Origin: an uncultured Nitrososphaerota archaeon
GTDB taxonomy: Bacteria; Bacillota; Clostridia; Oscillospirales; Ruminococcaceae
Direction of reading: 5' to 3'
DNA: 6,464 nucleotides
NCBI GenBank assembly: GCA_934869045.1
Contig: CAKXAF010000124.1
Coordinates: 1-6,464 of the forward strand
Numbering within the stretch: position 1 is the stretch's first letter; each line of letters starts with the position of its first letter. Below the pieces are notes generated by a model. It made no database searches and was not told where the DNA came from. It saw only the letters and a list, made by a program, of their open reading frames with translations. Below are positions 1 through 6,464 of the stretch, in pieces. Both the position numbers and the translations under genes were made by a program.

Positions 1-1
1 C

Positions 2-3000
2 CTATTGACCAAGGGGGATGACTGCATCGGACAGAAATGTTATGCAGCCCTGCAGGATCAGAATGCTCCCTGCGAATTCTGCACCCTGAAAACACACATT
101 CCCGATGGGGAGGAGCACCGGATGGAAATCCGCCGGGATGGCCGCTTTTTCGCCACTCATTTTCGGGAAACCACCTGGAACGGGATTCCAGCCTACGCCG
201 AGTACATTCGGGAAATCACCGAGGAAGTCAAAACCCGCAAAGAGAAAGAGCGCCTGGAGCAGTATTTCCAGACGGTCGTCAAAAATCTGCCCGGCGGCGT
301 CGCCGTAATTCGCTGTGAAGCGGGTGGAGCTGTCCGGCCGGAGTTCCTGTCCGACGGCTTTGCGGCGATGACCGGCATGACGCTGGAGGAAGCCTGGGAC
401 CTGTACCGCATTGACGCTATGGCCGGCGTGCATCCGGACGATGCGCTGCATGTAAAAGAGCAGATGACCGCCTACATTTCTGTAGGCGGCAGCCACTGTG
501 AGATCGTATACCGTCTGTTGAGCCGTTCCGGCGGCTATATCTGGGTGAAGAACACCCTTTCCCTGATTCAGAACGAGGGCGGGGAAAGCTGTATCTACGC
601 ATTTTATCATGATATTACCAGGGAGCGGGAGGAACGGGAACAGTTTCGCAGGCAGTATAATGCCCTGATCGTACAGCACTCCCAGATGCCGGGTCCCAAT
701 GCGCTGATTGTCGGTCACTGCAATATCACCCAGAACCGAATCCTGGAAATTATCGATTATACCGGAAGCGACCCTCTGGGACGCTTCGGCTCGACCCGGG
801 AGGATTTCTTCGCCGGCCTTGGAAGCCTGATCACCGACCCGGAAGAGCGGAAAGCGTTTCAGAACACCTATCAGAATGCGTCGGCGCTGGCCGCCTTCCG
901 AAAAAATGATCTGGAGCAGATTCAGGAGTGCTTTGTCCAACTTCCCAATGAGGCCAAAGGACGTTACGTCCGCTTTCGGATGAACATGGTCGCCACCCCG
1001 GACAGCGGGGATGTCACCGGCATCCTGACAGTGACCGATATTACCCAGCAGACAGTAGAGGACCGTATCCTTCATCAGATGTCTGTAGCCAACTGTGACC
1101 TCATCGCGGATGTCGACCTGCTGGAAGACCAGTATGTGATCCTCTCCGGAAAGGAGCCTTTCCCAAAACAGGGGACCCATTCCCAGCGGATCGCCTCTCT
1201 GATTCAGACGCAGATCATCCCCAAGGACCGGGAGCGAACCGCGCAGATGCTGGATAAATACTACATGCTCCAGCGTCTTCAGAAGGAAGGCGCCTATTCC
1301 TTTTCGTATTCCATCACCGGCGAAAAGGGGGAAATCCTCACCAGAAATCTGACCGTATCCGCCGTGGATCTGCGGCTGGGAAGGGTCTGTTTCGCCCGGG
1401 CAGACATCACCAGCTCTGTGCGTGAGCAGCAGGGGCTGCTTAATATGATCGCCTATACCTTTGAACTGGCCTGCTTTATTGACCTTGGAAGCAGAGCCTT
1501 GACAATGTATACCCGCAAGACCGTTCTACAGAATCTTTCACCTTACCAGATCGACGATTACGATCAAACGATTGAGGAACTGGTTCGGCATCATTGTGAG
1601 GAGGAGGACCGCCAGAACGTTCGCAACTGCCTTCTTCTGGAACACCTTGTGGAGGGCCTTTCCAAGGTTCCGTCTGGTTATGATTTCGTATTTCCCTATA
1701 TCTCCGGCGGGAAGCAGCGCTACAAACAGGTGATCGTCCTTTGGGGCGGTGAAACCCGTCAGACAGTCTGTCTTGTCCGGGCAGATGTGACCGATATGCT
1801 GACCTCCGAACGTCAAACCCAAAAGGCGCTCGAAAGCGCGCTGGCCCAGGCCAAGGAGGCCAATCGGGCAAAGAGCGACTTCCTTTCAGCCATGAGCCAT
1901 GATATCCGCACACCGATGAACGCCATCATGGGTATGACAGCGCTGGCCGTCGCACATATAGACGACCAGGCCCGGGTATCGGACTGCCTGCAGAAAATAT
2001 CCGTATCTTCCAAGCATCTTCTCAGCCTCATCAATGATATCCTGGACATGAGCAAGATTGAACGTTCCAAAATCGCGCTGCACCATATGCGGATTGCTCT
2101 TCCGCAATTCATGGATCAGCTTTCCACCATGATGGCTCCCCAGGCAAGAGCCGCCGGGCTGGACTTCCGCATGAGACTTGAGGGGGTCCGCCATGGATAT
2201 TTTTATGGGGATTCCCTCCGGATCAATCAGATTCTCATCAACCTCTTGAGCAACGCCATCAAGTTCACCCCTTCCGGCGGCCGCGTGGAATTTACCGCGG
2301 AGGAAATTCCGCCTCTCCAAGCCGGGCAGGTCCGTTACCTTTTTACTGTCCGCGACACTGGGATCGGCATGACGGAGGATTTTCTTACTCGCATATTTGA
2401 GCCTTTTTTCCGTGGGCGCAATGTGTCGGATATTGAAGGCACCGGCCTTGGCCTTAGCATCACCAAGGGCCTTACCGATCTCATGGATGGAAAGATCACC
2501 GTGGAAAGTCACCCCGACCGGGGCACGGTCTTCCAGGTGGAACTGGAGCATCAGATCGCCCCGGAGCAGGATTCTGCCTGTGCGGCAGCGGACCTATCGG
2601 CTTTCTCTAAGCTGTCTGGAAAAAATCCGCTGGCCGGTCGGCGTTTTCTGGTTGCGGAGGACAACAAAATCAATGCGGAAATTCTCTGCGGACTTCTGGA
2701 AATGTATGGCGCAGAGTCCGAGGTGAGAAGCGATGGGGCCTTGACGGTAGAGGCATTTCAAACTGTGGAGCCGGGAACCTACGACGCCATTCTCATGGAC
2801 ATCCTAATGCCCTGCATGAACGGCTATGAGGCGGCCCGGGCCATTCGGAACCTGAAACGGCCCGATGCGAAAACCATTCCGATTGTGGCTATGACCGCCA
2901 ATGCCTTTGCTGAGGATGTGCAGGCTTCCGTGGATGCCGGAATGACGGCCCATGTGGCGAAGCCGGTGGATCCGGAGCTGCTTCGCACGGTTCTGACCGA

Positions 3001-3079
3001 TATTTTGGAAGGGGCTAAAAAAGGCCCCTTTCCCCAGCCCGCCGAGGGACGCCATAGGCAGGGCAGGGTGAAATTTTGA
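2..3079 (+). CDS. Multi-PAS hybrid sensor histidine kinase with C-terminal receiver domain (5' partial)
   Basis: Autophosphorylating sensor kinase that would pass phosphate from its own His to its own receiver Asp. The frame is open to the left edge and the first PAS domain is already under way, so the true start lies outside; the TTG at 5-7 is counted as residue 1 for numbering only. Domains: truncated PAS ~1-75 with GQKCY and CEFC cysteines (C12, C23, C26); PAS ~86-206 ending in the typical YHDIT; PAS-like ~217-350 (VTDIT), ~355-471 (RADIT) and ~478-598 (RADVT); coiled-coil ~600-625; HisKA with SHDIRTPMN and phospho-acceptor H632; HATPase with N-box N750, DTGIGM (784-789), FEPFF and GTGLG (812-816); receiver ~880-1000 with acidic E885/D886, phospho-acceptor D932, T964 and K986. 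All catalytic residues are present. No transmembrane segment is visible in this portion, so it may be cytosolic, although the missing N-terminus could hold one. The ligand and downstream partner are unknown. Confidence 0.95.
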   Translation, partial: LLTKGDDCIGQKCYAALQDQNAPCEFCTLKTHIPDGEEHRMEIRRDGRFFATHFRETTWNGIPAYAEYIREITEEVKTRKEKERLEQYFQTVVKNLPGGVAVIRCEAGGAVRPEFLSDGFAAMTGMTLEEAWDLYRIDAMAGVHPDDALHVKEQMTAYISVGGSHCEIVYRLLSRSGGYIWVKNTLSLIQNEGGESCIYAFYHDITREREEREQFRRQYNALIVQHSQMPGPNALIVGHCNITQNRILEIIDYTGSDPLGRFGSTREDFFAGLGSLITDPEERKAFQNTYQNASALAAFRKNDLEQIQECFVQLPNEAKGRYVRFRMNMVATPDSGDVTGILTVTDITQQTVEDRILHQMSVANCDLIADVDLLEDQYVILSGKEPFPKQGTHSQRIASLIQTQIIPKDRERTAQMLDKYYMLQRLQKEGAYSFSYSITGEKGEILTRNLTVSAVDLRLGRVCFARADITSSVREQQGLLNMIAYTFELACFIDLGSRALTMYTRKTVLQNLSPYQIDDYDQTIEELVRHHCEEEDRQNVRNCLLLEHLVEGLSKVPSGYDFVFPYISGGKQRYKQVIVLWGGETRQTVCLVRADVTDMLTSERQTQKALESALAQAKEANRAKSDFLSAMSHDIRTPMNAIMGMTALAVAHIDDQARVSDCLQKISVSSKHLLSLINDILDMSKIERSKIALHHMRIALPQFMDQLSTMMAPQARAAGLDFRMRLEGVRHGYFYGDSLRINQILINLLSNAIKFTPSGGRVEFTAEEIPPLQAGQVRYLFTVRDTGIGMTEDFLTRIFEPFFRGRNVSDIEGTGLGLSITKGLTDLMDGKITVESHPDRGTVFQVELEHQIAPEQDSACAAADLSAFSKLSGKNPLAGRRFLVAEDNKINAEILCGLLEMYGAESEVRSDGALTVEAFQTVEPGTYDAILMDILMPCMNGYEAARAIRNLKRPDAKTIPIVAMTANAFAEDVQASVDAGMTAHVAKPVDPELLRTVLTDILEGAKKGPFPQPAEGRHRQGRVKF
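3009..3030 (+). other. Terminator-like stem-loop inside the 3' end of the kinase gene
   Basis: The arms AAGGGGC (3009-3015) and GCCCCTT (3024-3030) are perfectly complementary around an A-rich 8-nt loop. The structure lies in codons for the segment just after the receiver domain. It is followed by TCCCC, not a T-run, so efficient intrinsic termination is not expected. A role is not established; it may be a relic or a partial transcript-end element. Confidence 0.4.
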
Positions 3080-3098
3080 TGTGTTTCGTTCAGAAGCT

Positions 3099-3134
3099 GA
3101 AGGCCCGTCTTACAGACGGGCCTTCTTTATCTTG
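3099..3134 (+). terminator. Rho-independent terminator of the kinase gene, in the convergent gap
   Basis: A perfect 12-bp inverted repeat, GAAGGCCCGTCT / AGACGGGCCTTC, with a 3-nt loop (TAC) starts 20 bp after the kinase stop and is followed on the + strand by TTTATCTT. It also lies 17 bp beyond the tatD stop on the other strand. There the sequence after the stem is AGCTTCTG without a T-run, so termination of the leftward transcript is plausible but weaker. Confidence 0.85.
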
Positions 3135-3142
3135 ACGGATTT

Positions 3143-3916
3143 TTATCCCAGTGAAATTCCAAACAGCCGCAGGGTATTCTCCCGGGCCGCGTCCACCAGC
3201 TCCTGAACAGGGATGCCTTTGATTTCCGCCGCCCGTTCCGCCGTGTGGGCGATCATCGGCGACCAGCACCGCTTTCCGCGAAAAGGGACCGGCGCCATGT
3301 AGGGGCAGTCCGTCTCCAGCAGCAGCCGGTCCAGCGGCACAGCCGCGCAGGCTTCCGCGGGCTTCCGTGCGTTTTTGAAGGTCAGTACCCCGGTGAACCC
3401 GACGTACAGCCCCATCCTCACCACTTCCCGCGCCGTTTCTGCGGATCCGGAAAAGCAGTGCATTACCCCTCGCACTGGGTGCTCCCGCAGGATGTCCAGG
3501 GCGTCCTTTGCCGCGTCCCGGACGTGGAGGATCACCGGCTTGTCCAGCCGGCGCGCCATTTCCAGCTGCGCAATAAAAACGCGCTTCTGGATATCGCGGT
3601 CCGGTTCAGGCCAGTAGTAGTCCAGCCCAATTTCGCCGATGGCCACCACCTTGGGCCGGGCCAGCAGTTCCTCGATCTCTGCGAGCCCTTCCTCGGTGCA
3701 GAGATCCGCGTGTTCCGGGTGATAGCCGGCGGCTGCCCAGACCGTTTCATGCCCGGCGGCCAGCGCCGCAGAGTTTCGGGAGGACTCCAGACAGCATCCG
3801 ATATCGAGAACGCCGCAGACACCCCGATCCGGCAGCTCCGCAAGGAGTTCTTCCCGATCCTCATCAAAGGACGTGTCGCCATAGTGAGCGTGAGAGTCGA
3901 AAATTCCGTGAATCAC
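3143..3916 (-). CDS. tatD: TatD family metal-dependent hydrolase / DNase
   Basis: Amidohydrolase-superfamily TIM-barrel enzyme; characterised TatD proteins are metal-dependent DNases acting in the cytoplasm, but the physiological substrate here is inferred only. The 257 residues match the usual family length. Metal-binding motifs are all present: FDSHAH (H9, H11), GEIGLDYY (E95), HVRDA (H131), HCFSG (H153) and ETDCPYMAP (D203). The start is GTG: the first in-frame ATG is at residue 120, after three of the motifs, and an AGGAGG sits at 3923-3928 with a 6-nt spacer. That Shine-Dalgarno overlaps the metG stop codon, indicating coupled translation in one operon. The metG-tatD order is a conserved Firmicutes arrangement, as in Bacillus metS-yabD. 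The stop is TAA, and a stem-loop follows in the convergent gap. Which TatD paralogue subgroup it belongs to cannot be settled by eye. Confidence 0.95.
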   Translation of the reverse strand: MIHGIFDSHAHYGDTSFDEDREELLAELPDRGVCGVLDIGCCLESSRNSAALAAGHETVWAAAGYHPEHADLCTEEGLAEIEELLARPKVVAIGEIGLDYYWPEPDRDIQKRVFIAQLEMARRLDKPVILHVRDAAKDALDILREHPVRGVMHCFSGSAETAREVVRMGLYVGFTGVLTFKNARKPAEACAAVPLDRLLLETDCPYMAPVPFRGKRCWSPMIAHTAERAAEIKGIPVQELVDAARENTLRLFGISLG

Positions 3917-3922
3917 TGCGCG

Positions 3923-3928
3923 CCTCCT
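3923..3928 (-). promoter_or_regulatory. Ribosome binding site of tatD, overlapping the metG stop
   Basis: The - strand reads TGAGGAGG then six bases to GTG. The first T of the TGA-overlapping site belongs to the metG stop (3928-3930), so ribosomes finishing metG sit on the tatD start region. This supports the GTG start and translational coupling. Confidence 0.85.
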
Positions 3929-5907
3929 CAGTGGATCCGGCTTCCGGCCGGGACGGACGAGTCGACGAACAGTACCTTCACATCGTCCTCGGAGCAGTCG
4001 GCTGCCAGGATCATTCCATTGCTTATCTCGCCGCAGAGCTTGGCAGGCTTCAGGTTGGAAACAAGAATAATCTTTTTCCCAACCAGTTCCTCAGGCGCGT
4101 ACCATTGGGAGATGCCGGAAAGCACCTGCCGCTCCCCATTGCCGTCGTTGACCAGGAGCTTCAGCAGCTTCTTGGATTTTTTCATCTTCTCGCAGCTGAG
4201 CACCTCGGCCACCCGCAGCTCCACCTTGGAAAAGTCCTCGATGCCGATTTGGGCCACACCCTCCACGGACTCTGCCTTTTTCTCTGCGGCGGGCGTCTCT
4301 TTAGCGGCTGCTTCCGCCTTGGCGGCGGCAATCTGCGGTTCGACGATCTCTTTTTGAATCCGTTCCATCATTTTCGTCTCGTCGATACGGGCGAAAAGCG
4401 CCTTGGCCTCGCCGACCTTACGCGCCGGGGCGGCGCCGAAGGTCTTCAGCGAATCCAGCCCGGCGGCGGGGGAGCCGATCTGCTCCAGAATGGAAGCGCT
4501 GGTGTCCGGCAGGAAGGGCGCCAGCAGCGCGCCGATGAACCGGATGGACTCCATGAGGTTGGAGAGCACCGTTTTCAGCCGGGGCAGAGAAGCCTCGTCC
4601 TTAGCCAGTACCCAGGGGGCTGTTTCATCGATATATTTGTTGGACCGCTGGGCCAAGGCGATAATTTTCTGCAAAGCGTCGGCGGTGCGGTATTCCTCCA
4701 TGGAGGAAAGGACTCCGGCCGCCGCGGAAAGGGCCGCGTCCTTCAGCTCCAGATCCAGAGAGTCCTCGACGGAGGCCCCGTTGATTTCGCCGCCGAAATA
4801 TTTGTTGGCCATGGCAACCGTGCGGTTTACCAGATTGCCCAGGGTATTGGCCAGTTCGGCGTTGTACTTGGTGATGAACGCCTCGTAGGTGATGCTTCCG
4901 TCCTGGGCGTAGGGCATGGCGGCCAGCATGTAATACCGCACTGCGTCCACGCCGAAAAGCCGCACCATGTCGTCGGCGTAAATGACGTTTCCCTTGGATT
5001 TGCTCATCTTGTCGGCGGCAAAGAGCATCCACGGATGTCCGAATACCTGCTTGGGCAAAGGAAGCTCCAGGCTCATCAGGAAGATGGGCCAGTAGATGGT
5101 GTGGAACCGCAGGATGTCCTTGCCAATGACATGGACGTCGGCGGGCCAGTATTTTCCGAAGTTCTCCCCCCGGCACCCATCGGGGTCGTAGCCCAGAGCG
5201 GTGATGTAGTTTGTCAGCGCGTCCAGCCAGACGTATACCACGTGCCGCCCGTCAAAGTCCACCGGAATGCCCCACTTGAAGGAGGTGCGCGAAACGCAGA
5301 GATCCTGCAGGCCGGGCTTGAGGAAGTTGTTGATCATTTCTTTTTTCCGGGATTCCGGAACGATAAAGTCCGGATGTTCCTCGATATACCGCATCAGCTT
5401 GTCCTGGTATTTGCTCATCCGGAAGAAGTAGGCTTCCTCCTTGGCCTCCTTGACCGGCCGGCCGCAGTCGGGACAGCAGCCGTCCTTCAGCTGGCTCTCC
5501 GTCCAGAAGGACTCGCAGGGGGTGCAGTACATCCCGCTGTATTCGCCTTTGTAGATGTCGCCCTTCTCGTACATTTTTTTGAAAATCTTCTGTACGGCCT
5601 TTTCATGGGAATCATCGGTGGTGCGGATGAAATAATCGTAGCTGGTGTTCATCACGTCCCAGATCCCGCGGATCTGCCCGGCGACCTGGTCGACGTACTC
5701 CTTGGGAGAAATACCGGCGGCCCCGGCGTATTCCTCGATTTTCTGGCCATGCTCGTCGGTGCCAGTGCAGAAAAACACGTCGTACCCCTGGAGCCGCTTC
5801 ATCCGCGCGATGGCGTCGGTCAGCACGATTTCGTAGGTGTTGCCGATATGCGGTTTCCGCGAGGCATAAGCGATGGCGGTGGTGATGTAAAACGTTTTCT
5901 TTTCCAT
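3928..5907 (-). CDS. metG: Methionyl-tRNA synthetase with fused C-terminal tRNA-binding domain
   Basis: Class I aminoacyl-tRNA synthetase that ligates methionine to tRNA-Met using ATP in the cytoplasm. The 659-residue protein starts at the ATG at 5905-5907 (MEKKTFYITT), chosen because AAGGA lies 8 nt upstream and the longer open frame runs through the neighbouring gene. Visible elements: PHIGN (19-23), the HIGH-box variant; TGTDEHGQKIE (48-58); connective-peptide zinc knuckle with CTPC (C128, C131) and CPDC (C145, C148); YVWLDALTNY (225-234); KMSKS (300-304); anticodon-binding helices from about 345 to 500 including NKYIDETAPW; an Ala/Lys/Glu-rich linker ~525-552; and a C-terminal OB-fold tRNA-binding domain ~553-659 (KVELRVAEVL ... 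SNLKPAKLCGEISNGMIL). Length and fusion match the long bacterial MetRS form. It lies 35 bp after the MazG-like gene and overlaps the tatD ribosome binding site. No T-box or other leader fits directly in front, so regulation would come from further upstream. Confidence 0.98.
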   Translation of the reverse strand: MEKKTFYITTAIAYASRKPHIGNTYEIVLTDAIARMKRLQGYDVFFCTGTDEHGQKIEEYAGAAGISPKEYVDQVAGQIRGIWDVMNTSYDYFIRTTDDSHEKAVQKIFKKMYEKGDIYKGEYSGMYCTPCESFWTESQLKDGCCPDCGRPVKEAKEEAYFFRMSKYQDKLMRYIEEHPDFIVPESRKKEMINNFLKPGLQDLCVSRTSFKWGIPVDFDGRHVVYVWLDALTNYITALGYDPDGCRGENFGKYWPADVHVIGKDILRFHTIYWPIFLMSLELPLPKQVFGHPWMLFAADKMSKSKGNVIYADDMVRLFGVDAVRYYMLAAMPYAQDGSITYEAFITKYNAELANTLGNLVNRTVAMANKYFGGEINGASVEDSLDLELKDAALSAAAGVLSSMEEYRTADALQKIIALAQRSNKYIDETAPWVLAKDEASLPRLKTVLSNLMESIRFIGALLAPFLPDTSASILEQIGSPAAGLDSLKTFGAAPARKVGEAKALFARIDETKMMERIQKEIVEPQIAAAKAEAAAKETPAAEKKAESVEGVAQIGIEDFSKVELRVAEVLSCEKMKKSKKLLKLLVNDGNGERQVLSGISQWYAPEELVGKKIILVSNLKPAKLCGEISNGMILAADCSEDDVKVLFVDSSVPAGSRIH

Positions 5908-5915
5908 AATAAAAA

Positions 5916-5920
5916 TCCTT
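5916..5920 (-). promoter_or_regulatory. Ribosome binding site of metG
   Basis: AAGGA on the - strand, 8 nt (A/T-rich) before the ATG at 5905-5907. It fixes the metG start at MEKKTF rather than the longer upstream-open frame. Confidence 0.8.
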
Positions 5921-5927
5921 TCTGAGC

Positions 5928-5947
5928 GGCAGGCGGTTCGGCCTACC
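5928..5947 (-). other. Small stem-loop between the MazG-like gene and metG
   Basis: On the - strand GGTAGGC and GCCTGCC can pair (seven pairs, one G-U) around a 6-nt loop. The 5' arm contains the stop codon of the MazG-like gene and the hairpin ends 7 nt before the metG Shine-Dalgarno. There is no immediate T-run, so it is not a good terminator. It may affect translation or mRNA processing, or be chance. Confidence 0.3.
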
Positions 5948-6269
5948 ATCTTTTTAAATTTCTCTGGTGCTTTTTCAAATAGGCTTCCCGCAGCTCCTCC
6001 ACCGAAAGCCCGTAGCAGAGCATCACGTCGTTGAAATACATCAAAACGTCGCACAGCTCCTCTGTAAAGTGCTCCCTGGTGGCGCTGTCCTCCATGATCC
6101 GCCGATTTCCATCCTTTTTGATGATGTCCGCCGCTTCTCCCAGCTCGATCATCAGCCACAGCAGCTTGTTTTTTCCGGTTTCCGGCGTCACAGGCTCCCA
6201 TTGGTCCTTGTATTTTTCCTGCAGCTCTCTTTGGATTTCCTGCATTTCCCGAAATCCCAAATCCTCCAT
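5943..6269 (-). CDS. MazG-like nucleotide pyrophosphohydrolase
   Basis: Small all-alpha NTP pyrophosphohydrolase; family members cleave a nucleoside triphosphate to the monophosphate and pyrophosphate, often to remove damaged or unwanted nucleotides. The 108-residue protein carries the metal-binding signature E42-LG-E45 and E71-LC-D74, separated by a helix-turn segment, as in single-domain MazG/RS21-C6-type enzymes. The start ATG at 6267-6269 has a strong GGGAGGAG upstream with an 8-nt spacer from the GGAGG core. The stop is TAG. It lies 29 bp after the upstream reading frame and 35 bp before metG, all on the same strand, so co-transcription with metG and tatD is likely. The true substrate cannot be read from sequence; dUTPase-like or other NTP specificity remains possible. 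No transmembrane segment is visible, so it is probably cytosolic. Confidence 0.85.
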   Translation of the reverse strand: MEDLGFREMQEIQRELQEKYKDQWEPVTPETGKNKLLWLMIELGEAADIIKKDGNRRIMEDSATREHFTEELCDVLMYFNDVMLCYGLSVEELREAYLKKHQRNLKRW

Positions 6270-6277
6270 GATGCTCT

Positions 6278-6282
6278 CCTCC
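6278..6282 (-). promoter_or_regulatory. Ribosome binding site of the MazG-like gene
   Basis: GGAGG core within AGGGAGGAG on the - strand, 8 nt before the ATG at 6267-6269, in the 29-bp gap after the upstream gene. It supports the chosen start. Confidence 0.8.
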
Positions 6283-6298
6283 CTTAATTTTCGTATTT

Positions 6299-6463
6299 CT
6301 ACCGCACCTGCATATAGTAGTCCAGAATCACCGCCCCATCGGCAGGATCCGGCGTGGTGAACCGGGGACAGGCGTAGACCTCCATGCAGAAGGAGTCAGG
6401 CGCCAGCCCCAGCTTCTCCATTTCTGGCAGCAGCAGGTCGTTCTCCATAGCGTAGATTTCCGG
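6299..6463 (-). CDS. C-terminal fragment, possible GyrI-like / AraC effector-binding domain protein (5' partial)
   Basis: The last 54 codons of a leftward gene, ending in TAG at 6299-6301; the rest lies beyond the right edge. The visible protein runs PEIYAMENDL... through MEKLGLAPDS and MEVYACPRF to ILDYYMQVR. The pattern of an EVY strand, a Pro/Asp-containing loop, and a final strand (here VILDYYMQV) at the very C-terminus resembles the end of GyrI-like small-molecule-binding domains found in AraC/MerR-type regulators and stand-alone proteins. This is a pattern judgement on a short fragment, so the family is tentative, though the reading frame itself looks real: it is uninterrupted to the edge and followed 29 bp later by a well-spaced gene. 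It may be the first visible member of the same operon. Confidence 0.55.
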   Translation of the reverse strand, partial: PEIYAMENDLLLPEMEKLGLAPDSFCMEVYACPRFTTPDPADGAVILDYYMQVR

Positions 6464-6464
6464 T

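Noticed and set aside
5..7. TTG as the true start of the kinase
   Set aside because: The frame stays open upstream and the PAS domain is missing its first part, so the gene almost certainly begins outside the window.
2..1180. A 392-codon open frame on the - strand opposite the kinase PAS region
   Set aside because: It is a shadow of the kinase frame with no convincing domain, start context or ribosome binding site.
3014..3025. Programmed frameshift site at the A6 run
   Set aside because: The in-frame register is AAA AAA G, not the canonical A AAA AAG heptamer, and the run is short for transcriptional slippage.
3245..4357. A 370-codon + strand open frame crossing the tatD-metG junction
   Set aside because: It runs antisense across two well-supported genes and its sequence is low in recognisable structure.
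3931..5925. A 664-codon open frame on the + strand, antisense to metG
   Set aside because: It lies almost exactly opposite a clear metG with all motifs. Its translation is rich in His/Val/Gly/Gln and lacks recognisable motifs, as expected from reverse-complemented GC-rich codons.
5908..5942. T-box or other riboswitch leader in front of metG
   Set aside because: The gap is only 35 bp, too short for such an element, and no T-box core sequence was seen.
5908..6201. An N-terminal extension of metG from an upstream in-frame start
   Set aside because: The extension overlaps the MazG-like gene in another frame, does not resemble MetRS, and the internal ATG at 5905-5907 has a good ribosome binding site and a standard MetRS N-terminus.

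Overview
The window looks like chromosome from a moderately GC-rich Clostridia member, probably Oscillospiraceae-like. This is inferred from three things: G/C-rich third codon positions with strong AGGAGG-type ribosome binding sites, a methionyl-tRNA synthetase with the clostridial HIGN signature, four zinc-knuckle cysteines and a fused C-terminal tRNA-binding domain, and a hybrid histidine kinase with the SHDIRTPMN H-box common in gut clostridia. No 16S or other decisive marker is present, so the taxonomy is tentative.

Layout: the left half (2-3079, + strand) is one very large hybrid sensor histidine kinase. Its 5' end lies outside the window. It has a truncated Cys-rich PAS, about four more PAS or PAS-like modules, a coiled-coil, HisKA, HATPase and a C-terminal receiver domain. 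It ends at a strong 12-bp stem-loop (3099-3125) in the short convergent gap. The right half (3143-6463, - strand) is a compact gene cluster read leftward. In transcription order it holds the C-terminus of a possible GyrI/AraC-effector-like protein (6299-6463, cut by the window edge), a MazG-like nucleotide pyrophosphohydrolase (5943-6269), methionyl-tRNA synthetase metG (3928-5907) and a TatD-family metal-dependent hydrolase (3143-3916). Gaps are 29, 35 and 11 bp, and the tatD Shine-Dalgarno overlaps the metG stop, so at least the last three genes are probably one operon.

How it works together: metG charges tRNA-Met. The MazG-like enzyme probably hydrolyses a nucleoside triphosphate, and TatD is a metal-dependent nuclease or hydrolase. 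These are housekeeping functions, and metG-tatD adjacency is well known in Firmicutes. The kinase is a separate unit with no partner response regulator or HPt protein visible here, so its output is unknown.

No mobile element, CRISPR array, tRNA or rRNA was seen, and no gene-free stretch exceeds 70 bp. I do not see a clearly novel system. The points most worth a second look are the multi-PAS sensor array with its Cys motif and the terminator-like hairpin inside the 3' end of the kinase gene.
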